Shown: positions 17,099 to 27,200, counted from the first letter of the stretch. The stretch: 64,000 bases of DNA from Zeimonas sp964538505 (GCA_964538505.1 CAZIDY010000007.1:1-64000); one strand, 5' to 3'. Program-made: numbers and translations. Notes: generated by a model not told the origin, from the sequence alone.

Positions 17099-17784
17099 CA
17101 GGTTCTCCGGTTCAGCGGCGGTGCCACGGTGGGCACGACGGGTTCGGGCCCCGGTCGGGGCTGCGGGGCGCGCAGGTCGGACAGCGGCACGCCGCGGTCG
17201 ACCGGCGCGACGACGCCCATCGACACGACGTACTTCAGCGCCTGGTCGACGCTCATGTTCAGTTCGATGGTCTCCGCGCGCGGCATCATCAGGAAGAAGC
17301 CGGAGGTCGGATTCGGAGTAGTCGGCACGTAGACCGAGAGCATGTCGACCTCGACGTGGCGCCGGACCTCGTCGGCGGGCACGCCGGTGAGGAAGCCGAT
17401 CGTCCAGACGCCGCTGCGCGGGTACTGCACGAGCAGCGCCTGGCGAAACGCCTGCCCGCTCGGCGACAGGATCGTGTCGCTCACCTGCTTCACGCTCGAA
17501 TAGATCGAGCGCACGATCGGGATGCGACCGAGCAGCCCTTCCCAGTACGCGAGCAGCCGCTCGCCGATGAAATTGCGCGCTGCGACGCCGGTGAGCACGA
17601 CGACGGCGATCGACAGCAGCGCCCCCAGCCCGGGAATGTCGTGCCCGAACCACGCGCGCGGGTGCAACTGCATCGGCAGCAGTTGCAGGCTCTGGTCCAT
17701 CGTCGCGACGATCAGGTTCAGCACCCAGATCGTGATGACGAGCGGGATCCAGATCAGCAGCCCGGTGACCAGGTACTTGCGCAT
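17098..17784 (-). CDS. DUF502 family inner-membrane protein
   Basis: A 228-aa membrane protein with two hydrophobic helices, TGLLIWIPLVITIWVLNLIV (about residues 7-26) and LGALLSIAVVVLTGVAA (about 53-69), then a soluble domain. DUF502 hallmarks are RIPIVRSIYSSVKQVSDT, FLTG(V)PADEV, VYVPTTPNPTSGFF and SVDQALKYVVSMG. The C-terminal 30 residues are Pro/Arg-rich. The family has no firm function known to me. In betaproteobacteria it commonly stands between fmdB and aspS, exactly as here, which argues for a conserved but undefined link. Confidence 0.88.
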   Translation of the reverse strand: MRKYLVTGLLIWIPLVITIWVLNLIVATMDQSLQLLPMQLHPRAWFGHDIPGLGALLSIAVVVLTGVAARNFIGERLLAYWEGLLGRIPIVRSIYSSVKQVSDTILSPSGQAFRQALLVQYPRSGVWTIGFLTGVPADEVRRHVEVDMLSVYVPTTPNPTSGFFLMMPRAETIELNMSVDQALKYVVSMGVVAPVDRGVPLSDLRAPQPRPGPEPVVPTVAPPLNRRT

Positions 17785-17893
17785 TCGTGCTCGTGGTGCC
17801 GCGCGGCAGGGCCGCTCGATAACCTTCCCGCTGGCGCACGCCGGCGTGCGGCCGACGCCCTGCGCGCCGCGTTCGCGGGCGCGGCGTGCGGCC

Positions 17894-18241
17894 TCAGGCC
17901 GTGCCCGAGGCGGAAGTACCGGCGGACGCGGTCGACGACTCGGCCGTCTTCGCGGCGCCGCCCGCTGCTTCGCTGGACTTCGCGTCGCCGGACTTCGTTG
18001 CGCCGGCATCGCTACCGGAGCCCGTTTCGCCCGTTGCAGCGGCCGCCTTCGCCTTGTTGCCATCGCGGAAGTCGGTGACGTACCACCCGCTGCCCTTGAG
18101 CTGAAACGCCGGCGCGGTGAGCACGCGTCCGAAGGACTCGGCCGAACAGGCCGGGCAGACGGTGAGCGGAGCGTCGGAGAATTTCTGCAGGACGTCCTTC
18201 TCGGCGCCGCAGGCAGCACAGCGATACGCGTAGATCGGCAT
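17894..18241 (-). CDS. FmdB-type zinc ribbon protein
   Basis: A 115-aa protein, first gene of the operon that continues to DUF502 and aspS. The first 45 residues form a zinc ribbon: MPIYAYRCAACG, then TVCPACSAESFGRVL, giving two CxxC pairs. FQLKGSGWYVTDF is the other family-typical segment. From about residue 65 the chain is a low-complexity Ala/Gly/Ser/Thr/Lys tail, probably disordered. FmdB-type proteins are often called regulators after the Methylophilus amidase locus, but a DNA-binding role is not demonstrated by this sequence. Confidence 0.87.
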   Translation of the reverse strand: MPIYAYRCAACGAEKDVLQKFSDAPLTVCPACSAESFGRVLTAPAFQLKGSGWYVTDFRDGNKAKAAAATGETGSGSDAGATKSGDAKSSEAAGGAAKTAESSTASAGTSASGTA

Positions 18242-18260
18242 TTTCTCGACTCGATAGGAA

Positions 18261-18277
18261 CCGTCGGAACCCGACGG
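18261..18277. promoter_or_regulatory. Hairpin in the leader of the fmdB operon
   Basis: CCGTCGG-AAC-CCGACGG is a perfect 7-bp stem with a 3-base loop, 20 bases upstream of the fmdB start codon and within the presumed leader. Its role is unknown; it could be an operator or an RNA stem. Confidence 0.4.
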
Positions 18278-18300
18278 CAGCGAAATACGGAAAACCTTGA

Positions 18301-18306
18301 ATTATA
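18301..18306 (-). promoter_or_regulatory. Candidate -10 element (TATAAT) of the fmdB–aspS–clsB operon
   Basis: On the minus strand the bases read TATAAT in an AT-rich patch, about 60 bp upstream of the fmdB start, in otherwise GC-rich DNA. No strong -35 box is found at 17 bp, so the promoter call rests on the -10 and its location. Confidence 0.45.
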
Positions 18307-18447
18307 AAGGAAAAAGCGCGGAGCTCAGCGATATCTTGCGCGCCGCGCCCCGGGAATGCGAGCATTGCCGGTTGTCGATGTGAGCGGATGTGAGCGCAAG
18401 ATCGCAGGGCGGCGCACAGCGGCCGCCGTGCGGCTCCAGGGGAATAC

Positions 18448-19235
18448 ATGACGCGACGTAGCGTGCATGACGATGCACTGCTCTCCGTCGAGGACGTCCG
18501 CGTACGCTTCGGCGGCATCGTCGCGCTCGACGGCGTCTCGTTCGCCGTGCCGCGCGGCATCGTCTGCGGGCTCATCGGGCCGAACGGGGCCGGCAAGACG
18601 ACGCTGTTCAATTGCCTGTCGAGGCTCTACGAGCTCGACTCCGGGCGCATCCGCTTCGGCGGCGTCGACCTCGGCGCGTTGCCGAGACACCGCATCGCTG
18701 CGCTCGGCATCGGACGCACCTTCCAGAACCTGGCGCTCTTCGACTCGATGAGCGTGCTCGACAACGTGCTCGTCGGATTGCACAGCCGCACGCGCACCGG
18801 CTTTCTCTCCAACGCGCTGCGACTGCCCCACGTGGACGCCGAGGAGCGCGGCGCGCGCGACCGGGCGATCGAGCGCATCGAGTTGCTCGGGCTCGAGACC
18901 GTGATGCACACGCGCGTCTCCGAGCTTCCCTTCGGTACGCGCAAACGGGTCGAGCTCGCGCGGGCCCTGGCTGCCGAGCCGCAGCTGCTGCTGCTCGACG
19001 AACCGGCGAGCGGACTGAACCACGAGGAAGTCGAGGCGCTCGGCGAAGCGATCCGTGCGCTGCGCGACCGGCTCGGCTTGACGATCCTGCTCGTCGAGCA
19101 TCAGGTGAACCTCGTGATGAACGTTTCCGACAAGGTGGTGGCACTGAGCTTCGGACGCAAGATCGCCGACGGCATCCCGGAGCACGTGCGCACGCACCCG
19201 GAGGTCGTCGAGGCATACCTCGGCACGGGTGTCGC

Positions 19236-19239
<4 letters not shown>
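18448..19239 (+). CDS. livG: Branched-chain amino acid-type ABC transporter, ATP-binding protein LivG
   Basis: A 263-aa ATPase of a Liv-type (HAAT family) importer. Walker A is GPNGAGKTT (about residue 48), the LivG-style signature is LPFGTRKRVELARAL, Walker B is LLLLDEPASGL, and the switch histidine is in LLVEHQVNLVM. CAGGGGA precedes the ATG. It opens a tight five-gene operon for two ATPases, two permeases and one binding protein. Substrates of such systems include branched-chain amino acids, amides, urea and aromatic acids; the sequence alone does not decide which. Confidence 0.93.
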
Positions 19240-19975
<736 letters not shown>

Positions 19976-19976
<1 letters not shown>

Positions 19977-20848
19977 TGGAGAGCTTCCTGCACCAGGTAT
20001 TCGCCGGGCTGGTCACCGGCGGCATCTACGCGAGCGTCGCGCTCGCGCTCGTGATGATCTACCAGGCGACGCATCTGGTGAACTTCGCGCAGGCCGAGAT
20101 GGCGATGTTCTCGACCTACCTCGCGTGGACGATGATCGATGCCGGGCTGCCGTACTGGGCCGCGTTCGCGCTCACCGTCGTCGCGGCCTTCGTGCTCGGC
20201 GCGGCGATCGAACGCATCGTCATCCGACCGGTCGAGAACGCGCCGGTGCTCGCCGTCGTCGTCGTCTTCATCGGACTGCTGCTGATCCTGAACAGCCTCG
20301 CCGGATGGCTGTGGTCGTACACGATCAAGACCTTCCCCAGTCCCTTCCCGTCGACGCCCGTGTTCGGACAGACGCTGGTGTCGGCGCACGAGCTCGGCGC
20401 GATCGGCGTCACGCTGGTCGTGCTCGAGCTGCTCTACGCGTTCTTTCGCTGGACACCGCTCGGGCTGGCGCTGCGCGCAGTCGCACAGAACCCGGCGTCG
20501 AGCCGCCTCGTCGGAATCCGCGTCGGCTGGATGCTCGCGCTGGGATGGGGGCTGGCGAGCGCAATCGGCGCGGTCGCCGGCATGATGGTGGCGCCGATCG
20601 TCTATCTCGAGCCGAACATGATGGGTGGCATCCTGCTCTATGCCTTCGCCGCTGCGCTGCTCGGCGGCATCGACAGCCCGGTCGGCGCCGTGATCGGCGG
20701 CTTCACCGTCGGCGTGCTCGAGAACGTGCTCGGCGCCTACGTGATCGGCAACGAACTGAAGCTCACGTTCGCGCTCGCGCTGATCATCGGCGTCCTGCTG
20801 GTCCGACCCACCGGACTGCTCGGCTCCCGAACGGTGACCCGCGTATGA
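19976..20848 (+). CDS. livH: Branched-chain amino acid-type ABC transporter permease LivH
   Basis: A 290-aa inner-membrane permease with about eight hydrophobic helices. The N terminus FLHQVFAGLVTGGIYASVALALVMIY and the segment LVNFAQAEMAMF are diagnostic of LivH, as is the EAA-like loop RAVAQNPASSRLVGI and GGIDSPVGAVIGGF. Start and stop overlap the neighbouring livF and livM genes. Confidence 0.92.
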
Positions 20849-21828
20849 ACGCCCGGGCAGTCGCGTCTGTCGTCGTCGCGCTGGCCTGTGCGCTGCCCTT
20901 CGTCGCGAGCGACTACCGGCTGTTCCAGCTGACGATGGTGCTCGTCTACGCGATCGCGCTGCTCGGGCTGAACGTGCTCACCGGATTCAACGGGCAGATC
21001 TCGCTCGGCCACGGCGCGTTCTACGCAATCGGCGCCTACACGGCAGCAATCGCAATGGAGCACGCCGGGCTGCCGTACTGGGCGACGATCCCGCTTGCGG
21101 GACTCGTCTGCGGCCTGGCCGGCTTCCTGTTCGGGCTGCCGGCGCTGCGTCTCGAAGGCCTGTACCTCGCGCTCGCCACCTTCGCGCTCGCGCTCGCGAT
21201 GCCACAGCTGCTGAAGTACGGGCACTTCGAGGACTGGACCGGCGGCGTGCAGGGGCTCGTGCTGCTCAAGCCCGACGCGCCCTTCGGACTTCCGCTGAGC
21301 GCTGACCAGTGGCTCTACTACTTCACGCTGGCGATCGCGGTCGTGCTGTTCGTCATCGCCGGCAACCTGCTGCGCGGACGCATCGGCCGCGCCATCGTCG
21401 CGATCCGCGACCATCCGATCGCCGCGCAGGCGATGGGCATCGACACCGCGCGCTTCAAGGCGCTCACCTTCGGCGTGTCGGCGATGTTCACCGGCATCGC
21501 CGGCGCGCTCGGCGCGATCGCCGTGCAGTTCGTCGCGCCCGACAGCTTCACCATCTTCCTGTCGATCATCTTCCTGGTCGGCAGCGTCATCGGCGGAGTC
21601 GCGTCGATCCAGGGCGCCGTCTGGGGCGCGCTGTTCATCCAGTTCGTGCCGAACTTCGCCGACTCGATCTCGAAAGCCGCTCCGTGGGCAATCTACGGAC
21701 TGGCGATGATCGCATCCGTCTACCTGATGCCCTCCGGCGTCGCCGGCGGCATCGCCCTGCTCCGCGCGAAGCTCGTCGCACCCCGCGGCGGCCGCGCGGA
21801 AGCGCAGCTTCGTAGGAGGTCGACTTGA
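20845..21828 (+). CDS. livM: Branched-chain amino acid-type ABC transporter permease LivM
   Basis: A 327-aa permease partner of LivH. Typical features: GLNVLTGFNGQISLGHGAFYAIGAY near residues 40-65, LRLEGLYLALATFALA, the cytoplasmic loop RAIVAIRDHPIAAQAMGID, and GGVASIQGAVWGALF. It overlaps livH by 4 bp (ATGA), and its TGA overlaps the TTG start of the binding-protein gene. The last 25 residues are basic and cytoplasmic. Confidence 0.92.
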   Translation: MNARAVASVVVALACALPFVASDYRLFQLTMVLVYAIALLGLNVLTGFNGQISLGHGAFYAIGAYTAAIAMEHAGLPYWATIPLAGLVCGLAGFLFGLPALRLEGLYLALATFALALAMPQLLKYGHFEDWTGGVQGLVLLKPDAPFGLPLSADQWLYYFTLAIAVVLFVIAGNLLRGRIGRAIVAIRDHPIAAQAMGIDTARFKALTFGVSAMFTGIAGALGAIAVQFVAPDSFTIFLSIIFLVGSVIGGVASIQGAVWGALFIQFVPNFADSISKAAPWAIYGLAMIASVYLMPSGVAGGIALLRAKLVAPRGGRAEAQLRRRST

Positions 21829-23030
21829 ACGCATGGCTCGCTACGCTCGCCGGGTTCGTCGCACTGTCGCTCGGCGTCGCGCCGGCATGGGGGCAGAAGA
21901 AATACGACCCGGGTGCGACCGACACGACGATCCGGATCGGCCAGACGATGCCGTACAGCGGTCCGGCATCGGCCTACGGGACGATCGGCAGGGCGCAGGC
22001 GGCGTATTTCGCGATGATCAACGAACAGGGCGGCATCAACGGCCGCAGAATCGAGTTCATCTCGCTCGACGACGGCTACAGCCCACCGAAAGCCGTCGAG
22101 GGCACGCGCCGGCTCGTCGAGCAGGATCCGGTGCTGTTCATCTTCGGCACGCTCGGCACGCCGTCGAACTCGGCGATCCGCCCGTACCTGAACGCACGCG
22201 GCGTGCCGCAGCTCTTCGCCGCAACCGGCGCGGCGAAGTGGAACGACCCGAAGAACTTCCCGTGGACGATGGGCGGACAGCCCGACTATCGCACCGAGGC
22301 GCGCATCTACGCGCGGCACATCCTGCGCACGCGCCCCGACGCAAAGATCGGCGTGCTCTACCAGAACGACGATTTCGGCCGCGACTACCTGGCGGGGCTT
22401 CGCGACGGCCTGGGCGATCGCGCGGCGTCGATGATCGTTGCCCAGGCTTCGTACGACGTGAGCGACCCGAGCGTCGACTCGCAGATCGCGATGCTGCAGG
22501 GAGCCGGCGCCGATGTCTTCGTCAACGTGACGACGCCGAAGTTCGCCGCGCAGGCGATCCGGCGCGCGTACGACATCGGCTGGCGGCCGATGCAGTATCT
22601 CGCGGCCGTGTCGGTGAGCGTCTCGTCGGTGATGCGCGCAGCCGGGCTCGAGAAAGGTATCGGCATCGTCTCGGCCGCCTACCTGATGACGCCGGGCGAT
22701 CCCGAATGGGAGCAGCACCCGGACATGACCCGCTGGCGCGAGTGGATGGCGCGGTACTTCCCGGAAGGCGACACTTCCGACTACCTGAACGTCTACGGCT
22801 ACGTAACCGCACAGATGGTCGAGCAGGTGCTGCGGCAGGCGGGCAACGAGCTCACGCGCGCGAACGTGATGCAACAGGCGAGAAAGCTGCGCAACTACGC
22901 GCCGGCAATTATGCTGCCCGGCGTGACGGTGAGCACTGGCCCCGACGACCACGCACCCTTCGAGGCGCTGCAGCTCACGCGCTTCGACGGGAAATCGTGG
23001 GTGCGTTTCGGAGAGGTGATCGGCGAGTAG
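21825..23030 (+). CDS. Periplasmic substrate-binding protein of the Liv-type transporter
   Basis: A 401-aa Peripla_BP_6 protein. A signal peptide is clear (hydrophobic LATLAGFVALSLGVAPAWG, cleavage near residue 23), then the mature start with TTIRIGQTMPYSGPASAYG. Further family marks are FAMINEQGGINGRRIEFISLDDGYSPPKA and VLYQNDDFGRDYLAGL. The start is TTG at 21825, preceded by a near-perfect TAGGAGGT and overlapping the livM stop. The protein lacks the short LivK-type disulfide pattern and resembles the longer binding proteins often linked to aromatic or organic-acid uptake, so I do not assign leucine specificity. Confidence 0.88.
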   Translation: MNAWLATLAGFVALSLGVAPAWGQKKYDPGATDTTIRIGQTMPYSGPASAYGTIGRAQAAYFAMINEQGGINGRRIEFISLDDGYSPPKAVEGTRRLVEQDPVLFIFGTLGTPSNSAIRPYLNARGVPQLFAATGAAKWNDPKNFPWTMGGQPDYRTEARIYARHILRTRPDAKIGVLYQNDDFGRDYLAGLRDGLGDRAASMIVAQASYDVSDPSVDSQIAMLQGAGADVFVNVTTPKFAAQAIRRAYDIGWRPMQYLAAVSVSVSSVMRAAGLEKGIGIVSAAYLMTPGDPEWEQHPDMTRWREWMARYFPEGDTSDYLNVYGYVTAQMVEQVLRQAGNELTRANVMQQARKLRNYAPAIMLPGVTVSTGPDDHAPFEALQLTRFDGKSWVRFGEVIGE

Positions 23031-23047
23031 GGCCTGTTCGCAGGCCC
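23030..23047. terminator. Hairpin between convergent binding-protein and thrH genes
   Basis: GGGCCTG-TTCG-CAGGCCC forms a 7-bp stem with a stable UUCG-type tetraloop, starting at the stop codon of the binding-protein gene. A T-run is missing on both sides, so it is a plausible but not canonical bidirectional terminator. Confidence 0.45.
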
Positions 23048-23059
23048 TGAGCGCAGCGG

Positions 23060-23674
23060 TCAGTCGCGCAGCCGGGCCGCCGCTTCGTCGATCGCCGCGC
23101 GCAGCTCTTCGTAGCTGCGCGTGACCGGGAATTGCGGGAACTGCTTCGAGATCGACTCGGGCGGATGGATGAAGAAACCCGCGTCGGCCGCGCCGAGCAT
23201 GCCGATGTCGTTGTAGGAGTCGCCGGCTGCAAGGACACGAAAGTTCAATCCCTGCAGCGCCTGCACCGCCGCGCGCTTCTGCTCGGGCATGCGCAGCCGG
23301 TAGCCGCGCACGAAGCCTGCGTCGTCGATGTCGAGCCGGTGGCACAGCAACGTCGGCCTGCCGAGCGCGCGCATCAGCGGATCGGCGAATTCGTAGAAGG
23401 TGTCGGACAGGATGAAGACCTGGTAACGCGCGCGCAGCCCGTCGAGGAACTCACGCGCACCGGCCATCGGACCCATGCTCTCGATCACACGCTGGATGTC
23501 GGCGAGCGCGAGCCGATGCTTCGCGAGCAGGTCGATCCGGTAGCGCATCAGTCGGTCGTAGTCGGGCTCGTCGCGCGTCGTGCGGGCGAACTCCGCGATG
23601 CCGGTCCTGCGCGAGAATTCGATCCAGATCTCCGGAACGAGAACGCCTTCGAGATCGAGACACACCACCTGCAT
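23060..23674 (-). CDS. thrH: Bifunctional phosphoserine phosphatase / homoserine phosphotransferase ThrH
   Basis: A 204-aa HAD-superfamily enzyme. The N terminus CLDLEGVLVPEIWIEF is diagnostic of the ThrH family, with the nucleophilic Asp in DLEG. HAD motif II is ILSDTFYEF and motif III/IV is AAGDSYNDIGML. Pseudomonas ThrH dephosphorylates phosphoserine and can pass the phosphate to homoserine. I chose the ATG at 23674 because AGGAG stands 8 bases before it and the length then equals the Pseudomonas protein (205 aa); six upstream codons are also open. It is convergent with the Liv binding-protein gene. Confidence 0.9.
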   Translation of the reverse strand: MQVVCLDLEGVLVPEIWIEFSRRTGIAEFARTTRDEPDYDRLMRYRIDLLAKHRLALADIQRVIESMGPMAGAREFLDGLRARYQVFILSDTFYEFADPLMRALGRPTLLCHRLDIDDAGFVRGYRLRMPEQKRAAVQALQGLNFRVLAAGDSYNDIGMLGAADAGFFIHPPESISKQFPQFPVTRSYEELRAAIDEAAARLRD

Positions 23675-23712
23675 CGCACACGCTCCTGGCACGGGACCCG
23701 TTCACGGCCCCG

Positions 23713-23764
23713 GGCGCGCCCCCCGGCGCGCGGGGCGCGGCGCGCCCCCCGGCGCGCGGGGCGC
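23713..23764. repeat. Perfect 26-bp GC-only tandem repeat, two copies
   Basis: The 26-bp unit (23713-23738) consists only of G and C, begins with GGCGCGCC and is repeated without a mismatch at 23739-23764. Each unit is itself partly self-complementary, so strong secondary structure is expected. It lies between divergent thrH and the PaaK-like gene, where both promoters would be expected. Confidence 0.8.
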
Positions 23765-23870
23765 CATGGTAGCGCACGGCCCTGCCACGAAGCGCGCGCG
23801 GGGGTCGAATGTCCCTGCATGCACTGATTCGCATCAAGGTAGCGACGCCTCTTCGCGCTAGATTGAAACG

Positions 23871-25325
23871 ATGGCGATCGTCCCCCTGCACGAATCCTTC
23901 GCCGCGCCCGATCCGCTCGACTGGTGGCGCGGCGGCTGCGAATGGCTGCGCTGCAGCAGGCAGCTGCAGGAGATGTGGCTCGAGCGACTCGCCGGCGCCG
24001 AGACGCGACGTACGCGGCGCGAAGCGCGGATCTCCTCACTGCTCGACCACGCGAGACTGAATTCGCGCTTCTACGCGCGCCACTGGCGCGACGTTCCGCG
24101 CGATGCGCCGCTCGCCGCGTACCCGCCGGTAGCGCGCGGCGAGCTGATGGCGCACTTCGACGACTGGGTCACCGATCCGCAGATCCGTCTCGACGAAGTA
24201 ATCCGCTTCGTCGCCGACCCTGCGCGCGTCGGCGAAGCCTTCCTCGGGCGCTACGCAGTCTGGACGAGCTCAGGCACCTCCGGCGTGCCGGGCATCTACG
24301 TGCAGGACGAAGAGGCGCTCGCCGTGTACGGCGCGCTGCTCAGCGTGCAGGCCGACTTTGCTCCGGCGGCCGACCCTCGCGCGCTGGTCGGCGGTCCGGC
24401 GCGGCTGGCGCTCGTCGCCGCCACGGGAGGCCACTTCGCCGGCCTGGTCTGGTGGCAGCGGCTGTGCCGCATGTACCCGATGCTCGCCGCGCAGGCGCGC
24501 GTATTCTCGATCCTCGAGCCGCTCGATGCACTGTGCGCGGCGCTGGCCGCGTGGAACCCGACGTCGATTGCGAGCTATTCCACCGTTCTCGTGCAGCTCG
24601 CCGAGCAGCAGCGCGCCGGCCGCCTGCAGCTCGCCCCGCGCACGCTGCTCAGCGGCGGCGAGGGGCTGTCCGACACCGACCGGCGCACGATCGAGGACGC
24701 GTTCGGCTGCGCGGTCGTCGAGGACTACGGCGCCTCCGAATGCCTGAACATCGCGCACGGCTGCGGCGAGCGTCGGCTGCACGTCCACGACGGCTGGGTC
24801 GTCGTCGAGCCGGTCGACGACCGGATGCAGCCGGTGCCGTGCGGAGAGCCGTCGTTCACCGTGCTCGTGACGAACCTCGCGAACCGCGTGCAGCCACTCG
24901 TGCGCTACGACCTCGGCGACAGCGTGACGATCGACGCGGAACGCTGCCCGTGCGGAGACGATCGCCCGACGCTGAAGGTGAGCGGGCGGGCCGACGACGT
25001 GCTCGAGTTCGACGCCCACCACGGCGAGTTCGTCCGCGTGCTGCCGCTGGCCATCGAGACCGTGCTCGAGGAAGACGGCGGCCTGTCCCGTTTCCAGCTC
25101 ACGCAGACGGCCCGCGACGAGCTGAGCCTGCGCATCGAGACCGACGACTCCCTCGACCGTCGCCGTGCCTTCGACCGCGCACAGGATGCACTCACACGCT
25201 TCCTTGCGCAGCAGGGCGTGCGGCCCGTGCGCGTCCGGCTCGACGACGAAGCGCCGAAGGTAGAGCGCACGAGCGGCAAGCTGCGACGCATCCGGACGAA
25301 GTGCCGGGAGGCGGCGGGGCCGTAG
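23871..25325 (+). CDS. PaaK-like AMP-dependent acid–CoA ligase / adenylate-forming enzyme
   Basis: A 484-aa protein of the phenylacetate-CoA ligase/CoF synthetase branch of adenylate-forming enzymes. The ATP-binding loop is WTSSGTSGVPGIYV (about residue 130), the A5-like segment is EDYGASECLNIAHGC, and RYDLGDSV followed by CPCGDDRPTLKVSGRADD is the family-typical C-terminal hinge region. The CPCG pair may bind a metal. It would activate a carboxylic acid by adenylation; the substrate is not visible. It is separated from the Liv transporter by thrH only, so a link to an imported aromatic or organic acid is conceivable but unproven. No clear ribosome site precedes the ATG. It ends 7 bp from ssb, tail to tail. 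Confidence 0.82.
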   Translation: MAIVPLHESFAAPDPLDWWRGGCEWLRCSRQLQEMWLERLAGAETRRTRREARISSLLDHARLNSRFYARHWRDVPRDAPLAAYPPVARGELMAHFDDWVTDPQIRLDEVIRFVADPARVGEAFLGRYAVWTSSGTSGVPGIYVQDEEALAVYGALLSVQADFAPAADPRALVGGPARLALVAATGGHFAGLVWWQRLCRMYPMLAAQARVFSILEPLDALCAALAAWNPTSIASYSTVLVQLAEQQRAGRLQLAPRTLLSGGEGLSDTDRRTIEDAFGCAVVEDYGASECLNIAHGCGERRLHVHDGWVVVEPVDDRMQPVPCGEPSFTVLVTNLANRVQPLVRYDLGDSVTIDAERCPCGDDRPTLKVSGRADDVLEFDAHHGEFVRVLPLAIETVLEEDGGLSRFQLTQTARDELSLRIETDDSLDRRRAFDRAQDALTRFLAQQGVRPVRVRLDDEAPKVERTSGKLRRIRTKCREAAGP

Positions 25326-25332
25326 ACAGACC

Positions 25333-25839
25333 CTAGAACGGAATGTCGTCGTCCATGTCGTCGAAGTCGTGCGCCGGCTTGCGCGCAGCCGGCGCGCCAC
25401 CGGCTGCACTCGCTGCGGCTCCGCCCGAACGCGCTGCCACCGGCTCGCGCTCGCGCCCGTAACCGCCGTCGTCGCCCGAGCCGCCTCCACCCCCACCGCC
25501 GCCGTCACGCGAACCGAGCAACTGCATCGACTCGGCAATGATCTCGGTCGTGTAGCGGTCCTGCCCTTCCTTGTCCTGCCACTTGCGCGTCTTCAGCCGT
25601 CCCTCGACGTAGACCGGGCGCCCCTTCTTCAGGTATTCGCCGGCGATCTCGGCGAGCCGGTCGTAGAAGACGACGCTGTGCCACTCGGTTTCCTCGCGCT
25701 TCTCGCCCGACGCCTTGTCCTTCCAGTTGCGCGTCGTGGCGATGCGCACGTTGCAGACCGCGCTGCCGCTGGGGGTGAAGCGCGATTCGGGATCGCGGCC
25801 GAGATTGCCGATCAGGATCACCTTGTTCACCGAAGCCAT
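25333..25839 (-). CDS. ssb: Single-stranded DNA-binding protein
   Basis: A 168-aa SSB. The OB fold covers about residues 1-110 with MASVNKVILIGNLGRDPE, ETEWHSVVFYDRLAEIAGEYL and GRPVYVEGRLKTRKWQD. A Gly-rich, disordered linker follows, and the acidic tip DDMDDDIPF at the very C terminus is the partner-binding tail. GGGAG and AAGG lie before the ATG. The pairing of ssb with an MFS gene and divergent uvrA is common in betaproteobacteria. Confidence 0.97.
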   Translation of the reverse strand: MASVNKVILIGNLGRDPESRFTPSGSAVCNVRIATTRNWKDKASGEKREETEWHSVVFYDRLAEIAGEYLKKGRPVYVEGRLKTRKWQDKEGQDRYTTEIIAESMQLLGSRDGGGGGGGGSGDDGGYGREREPVAARSGGAAASAAGGAPAARKPAHDFDDMDDDIPF

Positions 25840-25870
25840 GCCTTGCTCCCGAATGCGTTGAAAGATTGTG

Positions 25871-27082
25871 TCACGCCGACCCGTTGGCCGAAGCCGCGGC
25901 GCCCTGCGACCCGCGCGTGGAACGCGGCCAGCGCCGATGCCCCGACGCGACAACGAGCCATGACGCCATCAGCACCGCGCAGGCAACGAACACCGCCGGC
26001 CTTCCCCACAGCTGCTGCACCCACCCGCCGAGCACGCCGCCGAAGAACAGCCCGAGCGACTGCGTGGTGTTGTAGACGCCGAGCGCCGCACCCTTGGCGT
26101 CGACCGGCGCGAGCCGCGAGATCAGCGACGGCAGGCTGGCCTCGAGCACATTGAAACCCGCGAAGAACACGAGCAGCAAGACGGCGAAAGGCAGTAGGCC
26201 GCTCGGTTGAGCGACGAGCGCGAGCTGCACGACCAGCACGAGCGCGATCGCCGCGAGGAAGACGACTCGCAGCTTGCCGCGCCGCTCGCTCCAGAACAGC
26301 GGCGGCAGCATCAGCAGGAACGACAGCACGACCACCGGGAGGTAGATCTTCCAGTGGTCGCTCACCGCGATGCCCGCGCGGTCGGTCAGCCAGGTGGGCA
26401 GCACGACGAACATCGCCATCTGCACTGCGTGCAGCGAGAAGATGCCGAAGTTCAGCCGCAGCAGGTCGGGCTCGCGGACGACGTCGCGCAACGGCGTGCG
26501 CGAGGCGTCCTCGACGACCGCGCGCGGCACCTCGGGCACGACGAAGACGACGACCGCGATCGCCATCAGCGCGAGCAGCCCGGTGAATGCGAAGATGCCG
26601 CCCATGCCGATCGCGTTGTAGAGCAGCGGCGCACCAACCAGCGACAGCGCGAAGGTGACGCCGATCGAGCCGCCGACCATCGCCATCGCCTTCGTGCGCT
26701 GGCTGTCGCGCGTGCTGTCGGCGACGAAAGCGCTGACCGCGGCGGAGATCGCGCCGGCGCCCTGCAACGCGCGGCCGACGATCATGCCGAGAATGCCGGT
26801 CGCCGCGGCCGCGACGAAGCTGCCGAGCGCGAAGAGCAGCAACCCGCCGACGATCACCGGCTTGCGGCCCCAGCGGTCGGACGCCAACCCGAAGGGCAGC
26901 TGCAGCAGCGCCTGCGTGAGTCCGTAGATGCCCAGCGCCAGTCCGACCAGCGTTGCGTCGCTGCCGCCGGGGATGCCGCGCGCATGCACGGCGAAGACCG
27001 GCAGGATCAGGAACAGCCCGAGCATGCGCAGCGCGAAGATCGACGCCAGCGAGACGCTCGAGCGCAACTCGAGCGGCGTCAT
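25871..27082 (-). CDS. MFS transporter
   Basis: A 403-aa major facilitator with 12 predicted helices. The start MTPLELRSSVSLASIFALRMLGLFLILPVFAVHA is followed by the conserved loop 2-3 motif FGLASDRWGRKPVIVGG (about residues 62-78). The substrate is unknown; relatives are usually annotated as multidrug or sugar-phosphate-like efflux proteins without proof. I chose the ATG at 27082 because the conserved transporter begins there. An in-frame ATG at 27178 would add 32 residues of Ala/Arg/Ser-rich sequence with no better ribosome site. It stands between ssb (31 bp downstream) and divergent uvrA. Confidence 0.85.
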   Translation of the reverse strand: MTPLELRSSVSLASIFALRMLGLFLILPVFAVHARGIPGGSDATLVGLALGIYGLTQALLQLPFGLASDRWGRKPVIVGGLLLFALGSFVAAAATGILGMIVGRALQGAGAISAAVSAFVADSTRDSQRTKAMAMVGGSIGVTFALSLVGAPLLYNAIGMGGIFAFTGLLALMAIAVVVFVVPEVPRAVVEDASRTPLRDVVREPDLLRLNFGIFSLHAVQMAMFVVLPTWLTDRAGIAVSDHWKIYLPVVVLSFLLMLPPLFWSERRGKLRVVFLAAIALVLVVQLALVAQPSGLLPFAVLLLVFFAGFNVLEASLPSLISRLAPVDAKGAALGVYNTTQSLGLFFGGVLGGWVQQLWGRPAVFVACAVLMASWLVVASGHRRWPRSTRGSQGAAASANGSA

Positions 27083-27200
27083 GTGCGAATCGTCGCGCTC
27101 CCGGCGTGAACCGGACGCAGGTGCGGCGGCAGTCGCCGCATCGCGGCGCGGGGCGGAGTCGGAGGAAACGGGGGGCATCGGGCGACCGTGAGCGACCGGG

